This document shows positions 9,201-12,284 of a stretch of DNA of 12,284 bases, one piece after another. The stretch lies in NCBI GenBank assembly GCA_045128055.1, contig JBGVRC010000137.1, positions 1 to 12,284 on the forward strand. The letters are read 5' to 3'. The notes beneath the pieces are model-generated. The model worked only from the letters and a program-made list of their open reading frames with translations. It made no database searches and was not told the DNA's origin. A program made the translations under genes and the position numbers. The DNA comes from Scatosoma sp045128055 (GTDB lineage Bacteria; Bacillota; Clostridia; Christensenellales; Borkfalkiaceae). Positions within the stretch are counted from its first letter, which is position 1. Every line of letters starts with the position of its first letter.

Positions 9201-10174
9201 TTGCGGCGTATAAAGCAGGTAAGTTCCTTGAAGCGGAAGAAGCGCAAAGATTGGCTATCGTAGAACAAGCGGTTGCAGACCTTGACGGTTTGACGGACCA
9301 AGCGGCAATCGAAGCAATTGTAACGGCTGCTAAGGCTGAAATCGATAAGTTGAAGACGGCTGCTCAGTACGCGGATGAAGAATTGGCGGACGATAAGAAA
9401 GCGGCAATCGACGAAATGGTAGGCTATAAAGCAGACGTAGCGTACTTGTCCGAACAAGCGGCGGAAAGAGAAGCGATTATTTCCGCAGGTAAGGATAAAG
9501 TTGCGGAAGCGGTAAGCTTGGAAGAACTTGCGCAAATCGTAACGGAAGCGAAAGCGGCAATCGACGAAATTGCGACGAAAGCGTCTATCGTAGAAGCGGC
9601 GAAAGCGGAAGTGGAAGGCTATAAAGCGGACCTTGTATACTTGGACGCGCAAGCGGCTGAAAAGGCGGCGGTTGTAACGGAAGCGTTGGCGGCGATTGAA
9701 AGTGCTACGTCCCAAGCAACCATCGACGAAACGGTAGCGAATGCGAAAGCGGCTATCGACGCAATCAAGACCAAAGCGGAAGTAGAAGCGGACGCGTTGC
9801 AAGCCAAGAAAGACGAAGCGAACGCAGTAGTTGACGGTTTGAAGAAAGCGATTGACTTTGATTTGTACGACGACGAAGGCATCGCGGCGATCAACAGCTT
9901 GTATGCAGGCGTAAAGGCTGCGATTACGGGCGCGGAAACGGAAACGGCGGTTGATGAAGCGGTTGCGCAATTCAAGGCGGCGCTTGCGGAAGTTCCCGAA
10001 AAGGATAACGGCGGCAGCGGTGACGTATCCAGCGACAACGTAACGTCTAACCCCACTTCGGAAAACAAGAAGGAAGAAAAGAAGGGCTGTTCAAGCGTAA
10101 CGGGCGGACTTGCGTACGGTATGGTGGCGTTTGTTGCGGTAGCGGGCTTGCTTTTCAAGAAAAAAGAAGACTAA
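3209..10174 (+). CDS. Giant modular surface protein, 2321 aa, with four beta-domain plus helical-stalk modules and a C-terminal membrane anchor
   Basis: The start has a good ribosome site, and residues 1-38 are a signal peptide with likely cleavage at AYA|QA. Four modules follow. Beta blocks span residues about 41-486, 698-991, 1197-1490 and 1694-1989. Helical blocks span about 487-697, 992-1196, 1491-1693 and 1990-2261. Each beta block holds an A unit (landmarks FFNHI, TLAEWGC, YDNIYWLN, GALIPSYGYL, GCDYV) and a B unit (GYFGIS, GDDYLGDGTQ, YYGLFNLG, ITIPAGTRFP, NGNPVY). Module 1 has a third unit. The helical blocks consist of about 13 repeats of roughly 65-70 residues with the consensus 'AxxELxxYK..E..I...A...I..AT...V...V..AKAAID', resembling FIVAR/GA-type three-helix domains. 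The C-terminus has a Ser/Asn/Lys linker, Gly-Cys-Ser-Ser (Cys2294), a transmembrane helix at about 2300-2316 and KKKED. There is no LPXTG. Leu is mostly TTG or CTT. The likely role is a cell-surface adhesin or glycan-binding stalk; the ligand is unknown. It is the third gene of the apparent operon. Confidence 0.92.
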   Translation: MKKFTKSILTGLCAVVGLSAGAAVCTLPAQVDVETAYAQASYTTKDVAMLGSVAGWYGNGNGELRITLGECDWAGESGQKSFDTTLGLGDLPTLLKNLDFFNHIEVGGKTLAEWGCTSCYDNIYWLNSGEPKYTIVLPIAMGSENMAAATAAGVGGGSRLTIKEGALIPSYGYLTGTSTLVYRAGCDYVTMDSSVAYGIVAYGKTEVESIQYVTGWDSTYNNAYFGVSLKGDDYAGNGTQTERHPDYYSDVYTTNHYSNKITVDGEGGKAESYGLFNLGEKGKGYYSFVWRAMEEESEEIFIPAGTLFPSYAMKNLFDVNGNPVYIMYETQSDVTFYKQADGTWQKPMVEKQTDVTSAFVSGSDADNFTVIKLATHDYPDSLDNYGGDFVTTKSVLTNSNFYSHVLIDGVALGSTNEAYLNIWGNKGAIGFRTSNGTLTSEITILAGCQIPSYAMLSTGERVSYVTTKDITFVKNGAGEWVEKSVGFADYVAAAKAEIQAYNAEEGLYREAEATQRAEIVAKALAALDNATTEQAVDNIVTNAKVDINMLKTAAWYEAQERAEELEALRADALAQIKAYRADETYFEEQIAERNNIFVHADGELIADNNEDEIATTVENVKTMLDKVLTKAQVIESAKAELDAYKAEEGLFLEEQAAERAAIVAQAKATIDNAATQTAVNGAVANAKAAIDGLTLAVEVYVTEDTAMLARIAGWHGNGNFEIRITLSNADWTEEGQKSYNGELAKLLTKLDFFNHIKLGEKTLAEWGCTACYDNIYWLNDGEPDYNIRIPLAMSKENMDAASAAGIGANTPVTILEGALIPSYGYLSQTGNVVYSAGCDYVSIVSGKAYGIEATAKTEVESVKYVQIHDGSCGYFGISFVGDDYLGDGTQLEINPNYSFDNLFTDKVLVNGEAGKVRYYGLFNLGANGAGYYAFQILVPEEEIVSITIPAGTRFPTRAMTTLFAVNGNPVYIMYEVETEVTLYKTENGYVSYEEAALAEIENYKAGMFREAEEGQRLAIVAEAKEALANAADKAAMEAIVAAAKAEIDLLKTAGQYADEENAALAAAKENAAVELDLYKANEEYYEEQSAQRAAIIEAALATIKDAMDVDSVTAIVAEAKAEIDALVTKTAIVESAKAELDAYKAEDGYFLEEQAAQRAAIVAQAKTAIDNAATQTAVNEAVANAKAAIDKLMAASEVYVTEDVVFLGRVNGWYGNGNFEIRITLSNADWTEEGQKTYDGELAQLLTKLDFFNHIKLGEKTLAEWGCTACYDNIYWLNNGEPDYTIMIPLAMGKDNMDAASAAGIGANMPITILAGALIPSYGYLTKTGNVVYSAALDYVSSTTDKAYGVQSIAKTEVEGLKYVQGHDGTCGYLGVSLVGDDYLGDGTQLEINTNYNFENSFVERILVNGEAGKVAYYGLFNLGEAGVGYYAFQIFVPEEEIVSITIPAGTRFPTRAMTNLFVVNGNPVYTMYEVETEITLYRSENGFEGYIVAALAEVENYKAGMFREAEEGQRLAIVAEAKERLLAATEQAEMEAIVAETKAAIDELKTAGEYADEENASLADKKLQAIVEIEVYKADEAYFEAESAQRAEIIAGAVETIKACTEEADVAACVKQAKAAIDELVTKTSIVDAAKAELDAYKADVTPADKATERTAIVESAQATIENATSQEAVSAAVAAAKKDIDRLLTVVDGYTEVDVAFIARIGDYYDNGNFILQITFGQADWSSKMVGVEYSGDLQMLFEELGFFDHVKVGEKTLRELGCVAFYDNKLDFDLSEPDRMITFHLSMGADNLAAAIENYGFSKTAPITIMEGALIPGYTYLMEGNELVYRAGCDYVTTTSTVAFGFEAAASTQVESVKYVQGFDGTCGYFGISFVGDDYLGDGTQLDINQNYYYDYKFSDLILVNGETGKVGYYGLFNLGEAGVGYYAFQIFVAEEDLVSITIPAGTRFPTRAMTDLYEINGNPVYIMYEVSKEITLYKTENGFASYADFAAEELAAYKAGKFLEAEEAQRLAIVEQAVADLDGLTDQAAIEAIVTAAKAEIDKLKTAAQYADEELADDKKAAIDEMVGYKADVAYLSEQAAEREAIISAGKDKVAEAVSLEELAQIVTEAKAAIDEIATKASIVEAAKAEVEGYKADLVYLDAQAAEKAAVVTEALAAIESATSQATIDETVANAKAAIDAIKTKAEVEADALQAKKDEANAVVDGLKKAIDFDLYDDEGIAAINSLYAGVKAAITGAETETAVDEAVAQFKAALAEVPEKDNGGSGDVSSDNVTSNPTSENKKEEKKGCSSVTGGLAYGMVAFVAVAGLLFKKKED
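3329..5299 (+). repeat. Module 1 of the giant surface protein (beta block of three units plus helical block)
   Basis: This module encodes residues 41-697. The beta block (3329-4666) is longer than in the other modules because it carries a third beta unit at about 4262-4666, ending 'ITILAGCQIPSYAM' and 'ITFVKNGAGEW'. The helical block (4667-5299) has three repeats; the middle one is the most divergent (residues about 560-630). Confidence 0.85.
5300..6796 (+). repeat. Module 2 of the giant surface protein (1497 bp)
   Basis: This module encodes residues 698-1196: beta block 5300-6181 (294 codons) and helical block 6182-6796 (205 codons). It starts EVYVTED, exactly as module 3 does 1497 bases later. 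Long stretches are near-identical to module 3 at DNA level, for example the run coding FEIRITLSNADWTEEGQK. This indicates recent in-frame duplication. Confidence 0.9.
6797..8287 (+). repeat. Module 3 of the giant surface protein (1491 bp)
   Basis: This module encodes residues 1197-1693: beta block 6797-7678 (294 codons, the same length as in module 2) and helical block 7679-8287 (203 codons). It has lost the GCDYV cysteine (here ALDYV) but keeps the CTAC pair. The third helical repeat is shortened around 'KADVTPADKATE'. Confidence 0.9.
8288..9991 (+). repeat. Module 4 of the giant surface protein, most divergent A unit and an extra helical repeat
   Basis: This module encodes residues 1694-2261. 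The A unit (8288-8755 approximately) differs strongly from modules 1-3: GDYYDNGN in place of GWYGNGN, GCVAFYDN in place of GCTACYDN, and no YWLN. The B unit is nearly identical to those of modules 2 and 3. The helical block (9176-9991) has four repeats, the last one aberrant ('DFDLYDDEGIAAINSLY'). Confidence 0.85.
10088..10171 (+). other. C-terminal membrane-anchor/sorting-type segment with a Cys in place of LPXTG
   Basis: This encodes residues 2294-2321: Cys-Ser-Ser-Val-Thr-Gly-Gly, a hydrophobic helix of about 17 residues, then KKKED. It follows a Lys/Glu-rich hydrophilic linker. The layout (short motif, helix, basic tail) matches cell-surface sorting signals in general, but no LPXTG or known sortase variant is present. 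From memory, Gly-Cys-containing tails of this shape recur in surface proteins of uncultured Clostridia; I cannot verify that here. Confidence 0.6.
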
Positions 10175-10186
10175 AAACGGCGTAAT

Positions 10187-10212
10187 GGGAAAGCCGAAGT
10201 TTCGGCTTTCCC
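10187..10212 (+). terminator. GC-rich hairpin without a U-tract after the surface-protein gene
   Basis: GGGAAAGCCGAA at 10187-10198 pairs perfectly with TTCGGCTTTCCC at 10201-10212. The central AA/TT must open to give a loop. The hairpin lies 12 bases after the stop codon. The sequence after it, GCGCAAAAACAAA, has no T-run on the + strand. It may therefore be a weak or attenuating terminator, or an mRNA 3'-end stabiliser. Confidence 0.6.
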
Positions 10213-10239
10213 GCGCAAAAACAAAGAGAGTGCAATAAT

Positions 10240-11514
10240 ATGAAAAAAATTAAAATAGCTGTTGTCGGATACGGAAACCGTGGGCAAGTATATGCGGATT
10301 ATTCGTTGGACGAGCCGCAAGAAGTGGAAGTGGTTGCCGTAGTCGATTGCAACGCATATAAATTGGAAACGGCAAAACAAAGATACGGCTTGTCGGATAA
10401 GCAGGTTTTTTTGACGTATAAAGAATTTGTGGCTTCGGGCTTGGAAGTAGACGTCGTCGTCAATGCAACGATGGACCAAGTTCACTACGAAACCGCAATG
10501 GAAATTTTACAGTCCAAACGCAATATGCTTATCGAAAAACCGATTGTGGCGAAAAAAGAAGAACTGTTGGATATTCAAAGATTGGCAAAAGAAAACGGTT
10601 GCGCTGTTTTCGTTTGTCACGTTTTGCGTTACAGTCCTTTCTACAAAACGATTAAGCAAATTTTACAATCGGGAAAGCTTGGCAATATCGTGTCTATGGA
10701 AATGAACGAACACGTTTGGGTTCCGCACTACTTAACCAGCTACGTAAGGGGTAAGTGGGGTAAGGAGAGCGAATGTGGCAGTCCCATTTTGTTGGCGAAA
10801 TGCTGTCACGATATGGACTTGATTGCGTGGCTGAACGGCTCGAAGGCGAAATCGGTGTCCTGCTTTGGGCATCGCAGTCACTTTGTCGAAGCCAACAAGC
10901 CCAAGGACGCGACCGAATACTGCTTTGATTGTCCGTATAAGGAAACCTGTCAATATAACGCCCTTGATTTGTATTATAAAAACAATACGATGCCTTTCTT
11001 GGTGTTGGATTCTTTTAATAAGCCCTACGACGAGATTACCCTTGAAGAAAAGGAAGCCTTTTTAAGAGAAAACGACTATGGTAAGTGCGCGTATTCCTGC
11101 GGCGGCGACGTTATGGACAGACAAAATATTTTGGTGGACTTTGAAAACGGCAGTTTGGCAACGTTCACCCTTTCCTGCGGTACGGTTAGACCTGCCAGAT
11201 ATATTCATATTGTCGGTACGGACGGCGAAATCGAAGGGAAGCTGGAAGAAGACAAGTTTGTCTATCGCGTTTACGAAAAAGGCGGCGTAACCTACAAGGA
11301 AGAAATCGTCGACGTATCCCAAAAGGTTGTCAACAACGCCGTATACGGCGGGCACAGCGGCGGGGATTACGGTATTATGTACGACCTTGTGCGTTATTTA
11401 AACGGGGATAGAAGCTCTATGTCTATCACGCTTTTGGACGACTCGGTGGCAAGTCATTTGCTTGTTTATGCGGCGGAAGAAAGCCGTAAGGCAAGAAAAG
11501 TAATCGACCTTTAA
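10240..11514 (+). CDS. Gfo/Idh/MocA-family NAD(P)-dependent oxidoreductase, 424 aa
   Basis: The family oxidises or reduces sugars, inositols and related hydroxyl compounds in the cytoplasm with NAD(P). The N-terminal Rossmann fold has VVGYGNRG (G10, G12, G15) and Asp36 at the end of strand 2, favouring NAD. The family marks follow: 'NATMDQVH' (75-82) and the EKP motif at 99-101 with Lys100. The C-terminal domain has 'KCCHDMDLIAWL', with His190, Asp191 and Asp193 in the usual catalytic-histidine region. Residues 228-237 (C-x2-C-x5-C) and 283-287 (C-x3-C) form a cysteine cluster followed by 'GGDVMDRQ', a layout I associate with a Firmicutes subgroup of the family. The length is near the upper part of the usual range. 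The start at 10240 is supported by purine-rich AAAGAGAG at 10223-10230. No promoter is evident in the 65-base gap after the surface-protein gene, so expression by read-through is possible. The exact substrate cannot be told. Confidence 0.93.
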   Translation: MKKIKIAVVGYGNRGQVYADYSLDEPQEVEVVAVVDCNAYKLETAKQRYGLSDKQVFLTYKEFVASGLEVDVVVNATMDQVHYETAMEILQSKRNMLIEKPIVAKKEELLDIQRLAKENGCAVFVCHVLRYSPFYKTIKQILQSGKLGNIVSMEMNEHVWVPHYLTSYVRGKWGKESECGSPILLAKCCHDMDLIAWLNGSKAKSVSCFGHRSHFVEANKPKDATEYCFDCPYKETCQYNALDLYYKNNTMPFLVLDSFNKPYDEITLEEKEAFLRENDYGKCAYSCGGDVMDRQNILVDFENGSLATFTLSCGTVRPARYIHIVGTDGEIEGKLEEDKFVYRVYEKGGVTYKEEIVDVSQKVVNNAVYGGHSGGDYGIMYDLVRYLNGDRSSMSITLLDDSVASHLLVYAAEESRKARKVIDL

Positions 11515-11526
11515 TAAAAAACGTAT

Positions 11527-11564
11527 AAAACGCTTTGTCTGCGTATGCGGGCAAAGCGTTTTTT
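11527..11564 (+). terminator. Intrinsic terminator after the oxidoreductase gene
   Basis: AAAACGCTTTG at 11527-11537 pairs with CAAAGCGTTTT at 11552-11562. The stem continues inward with five more pairs (some G-U) to a GTAT loop at 11543-11546. The T-run at 11559-11564 completes a classical Rho-independent terminator. The A-rich left flank would also serve the opposite strand. It separates the oxidoreductase from the MarR unit. Confidence 0.9.
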
Positions 11565-11604
11565 GCAAAAAATAACGTTTGCACAAATTTTCACATATAC
11601 AGCC

Positions 11605-11630
11605 AAACTTGTTGACATTACAACAAGTTT
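11605..11630 (+). promoter_or_regulatory. Operator 1: perfect inverted repeat overlapping the -35 box
   Basis: AAACTTGTTG at 11605-11614 is the exact reverse complement of CAACAAGTTT at 11621-11630, with a 6-base spacer. The core TGTTGACATTACAACA (11610-11625) matches operator 2 at 14 of 16 positions. It covers the -35 box and would block RNA polymerase. The probable ligand is the MarR regulator encoded just downstream. Confidence 0.8.
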
Positions 11631-11640
11631 TTGCTATAAT
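11612..11640 (+). promoter_or_regulatory. Consensus SigA-type promoter of the MarR gene with extended -10
   Basis: TTGACA at 11612-11617 and TATAAT at 11635-11640 are both perfect and separated by the optimal 17 bases. TG at 11632-11633 gives an extended -10 (TGCTATAAT). Transcription should start near 11647, leaving a leader of about 27 bases. Such a strong promoter generally needs repression, which fits the operators overlapping it. Confidence 0.93.
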
Positions 11641-11645
11641 AAATA

Positions 11646-11661
11646 TGTTGTAATTACAACA
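11646..11661 (+). promoter_or_regulatory. Operator 2: perfect 16-base palindrome at the transcription start
   Basis: TGTTGTAATTACAACA is a perfect palindrome. Its centre is 36 bases downstream of the centre of operator 1. It overlaps the predicted start of transcription and touches the Shine-Dalgarno site. The A/T-rich palindrome of this size is typical of MarR-dimer sites, which indicates autorepression. Confidence 0.8.
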
Positions 11662-11666
11662 AGGAG
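11661..11666 (+). promoter_or_regulatory. Ribosome binding site that fixes the MarR start
   Basis: AAGGAG lies 7 bases before the ATG at 11674. The same frame is open upstream to about 11545, but that part overlaps the terminator, promoter and operators and has no ribosome site. The start at 11674 is therefore the real one. Confidence 0.9.
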
Positions 11667-11673
11667 ATTTTTT

Positions 11674-12138
11674 ATGCAAGAACGGTTTAAAGAATTTACC
11701 ATTTTAATAGCAAATATTCATAGATGCATTTATAAAATCAAAACGGAAGAAGTGGCGGAGTTTCATTTAAAAAGCTCGCACGTTTCCTGCCTTTATTATA
11801 TATATAAGGAAGAGAGCTTGACGGCGAAAGAGCTTTGCGATATATGCGGAGAAGACAAGGCGAATATTTCGCGCGCGATAAAAAGCTTGGAAGAAAAAGG
11901 GTTTTTGGTATGCAATTCCAAAACCGCAAAAAGATATAAAAGTCCGTTGTTGTTGACGGAAAAGGGCGCGGAAGCGGCAAAACGTATCGTAGAGAAGATT
12001 GACGGGGTTTTGCGCTATGCCAGCGAAGGGTTAAGCGAAGAAAACAGAAAGATTATGTATCAAAGCCTGCATTTGGTCAATGATAATTTAACCAAGCTTT
12101 GCGACGGGTATGGCGACGAAAAGGAAGAAGACGCGTAA
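11674..12138 (+). CDS. MarR-family transcriptional regulator, 154 aa
   Basis: It is a dimeric winged-helix repressor in the cytoplasm, normally released by a small-molecule or oxidant signal. The length and layout are typical: an N-terminal dimerisation helix (1-30), 'SHVSCLYYIYKEESLTAKELC' region (35-55), the recognition helix 'KANISRAIKSLEEKGFL' (62-78), a beta-wing with 'KRYKSPLLLTEKG' (86-98), and C-terminal helices ending in an acidic tail. It holds six cysteines (18, 39, 55, 58, 80 and one in the C-terminal helix), many for this family; Cys18 lies near the N-terminus and 55/58 form a C-x2-C pair. The gene is preceded by a strong promoter with two matching palindromes, so autoregulation is likely. 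The next gene, for a DegV-family protein, starts 41 bases downstream with no terminator between and is probably co-transcribed. A FabT-like role in lipid control is possible but unproven. Confidence 0.95.
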   Translation: MQERFKEFTILIANIHRCIYKIKTEEVAEFHLKSSHVSCLYYIYKEESLTAKELCDICGEDKANISRAIKSLEEKGFLVCNSKTAKRYKSPLLLTEKGAEAAKRIVEKIDGVLRYASEGLSEENRKIMYQSLHLVNDNLTKLCDGYGDEKEEDA

Positions 12139-12140
12139 GG

Positions 12141-12173
12141 GCGAAAAGGGTGTAAAAAGGAGCGAAAAAGGAG
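12141..12173 (+). repeat. Three 11-base direct repeats of Shine-Dalgarno-like sequence before the DegV gene
   Basis: The units are GCGAAAAGGGT (12141-12151), GTAAAAAGGAG (12152-12162) and CGAAAAAGGAG (12163-12173). The last two share AAAAAGGAG. The third is the functional ribosome site, with AAGGAG at 12168-12173 lying 6 bases before the ATG at 12180. The upstream copies could be extra ribosome landing sites or a slippage product. Confidence 0.65.
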
Positions 12174-12179
12174 AAAATA

Positions 12180-12284
12180 ATGATTAAAGTGATGATTGAT
12201 TCCGCAGCGGATATCAGCAAGGCGGAAGCGGAAAAGTTGGGGTTGATTATCGTCCCTATGGTGGTTACGATTGGCGAAGAAGAA
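12180..12284 (+). CDS. DegV-family (FakB-like) fatty-acid-binding protein, N-terminal 35 codons only
   Basis: The family binds a fatty acid and presents it to the kinase FakA, so that exogenous fatty acids enter phospholipid synthesis. The visible N-terminus has the family's opening: a short strand 'MIKVMIDSAAD' with Asp7-Ser8 and Asp11, matching the usual DS-AD signature, a helix 'SKAEAEKLGL', then 'IIVPMVVTIGEE', equivalent to the usual VVPL-V-FG-EEY. The start has an excellent ribosome site. The gene runs off the right edge, so ligand-binding residues further in cannot be checked. It follows the MarR gene in what looks like one transcript. Confidence 0.88.
   Translation, partial: MIKVMIDSAADISKAEAEKLGLIIVPMVVTIGEEE

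Noticed and set aside
8963..9970. Minus-strand open frame of 335 codons opposite the last module
   Set aside because: It is Arg/Phe/Tyr-rich low-complexity, mirrors the Ala/Glu/Lys helical repeats, and has no independent support.
3329..9991. DNA repeats as a CRISPR array or mobile element
   Set aside because: The repeats are about 1.5 kb, in frame, and explained by protein modules. There are no short regular repeats with spacers, no transposase and no terminal inverted repeats.
10076..10171. LPXTG sortase signal
   Set aside because: No LPXTG, NPQTN or similar pentapeptide is present before the helix; only KKGCSSVTGG is found.
10231..10239. TGCAATAAT as an extended -10 box for the oxidoreductase gene
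   Set aside because: It abuts the ATG, so transcription would begin inside the gene, and there is no -35 box upstream.
11545..11673. Upstream extension of the MarR reading frame
   Set aside because: It overlaps the terminator, the promoter and both operators, and the ATG at 11674 has a perfectly spaced AAGGAG.

Overview
The window reads like chromosomal DNA of an uncultured anaerobic gut-type Clostridia (Bacillota). The reasons are strong purine-rich Shine-Dalgarno sites, consensus sigma-70/SigA-type promoter boxes, a lipoprotein signal, a huge Gram-positive-style surface protein ending in a membrane anchor with a Lys-rich tail, and neighbours (Gfo/Idh/MocA oxidoreductase, MarR regulator, DegV protein) common in that group. 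GC is moderate by eye; it was not computed. All genes lie on the + strand, coding density is very high, and no gene-free stretch exceeds about 160 bases. I see no tRNA, rRNA, CRISPR array or insertion sequence.

Region 1 (1-10174) is a run of three tightly spaced genes for exported proteins. The first is the 3' part of a gene for a protein of three successive beta-sandwich, carbohydrate-binding-module-like domains. Two bases later comes a 582-residue lipoprotein, and 15 bases after that a 2321-residue surface protein. The giant protein is the centrepiece. It has a signal peptide, then four modules of about 1.5-2 kb. Each module is a block of beta units carrying a recurrent 'ITIxxGxxIPSY'-like signature (nine copies in all), followed by three or four three-helix repeats resembling FIVAR/GA-type stalk domains. 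It ends in a short Ser/Asn/Lys linker, a Gly-Cys-Ser-Ser motif, a transmembrane helix and a KKKED tail, with no LPXTG. Spacing suggests the three genes are one operon making an envelope-located, probably glycan- or host-surface-binding apparatus. The ligand is unknown.

Region 2 (10175-11564) starts with a strong hairpin lacking a U-tract, then a Gfo/Idh/MocA-family NAD(P)-dependent oxidoreductase with a cysteine cluster, closed by a good intrinsic terminator. The hairpin may allow partial read-through, so the oxidoreductase could be a low-level distal member of the surface-protein operon.

Region 3 (11565-12284) is a separate unit: an extended -10 promoter with perfect -35 and -10 boxes, two near-identical palindromic operators, a cysteine-rich MarR-family regulator that probably represses itself, and the start of a DegV/FakB-family fatty-acid-binding protein gene preceded by a triple repeat of Shine-Dalgarno-like sequence. 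The MarR-DegV pair suggests a link to exogenous fatty-acid handling, but this is inference.
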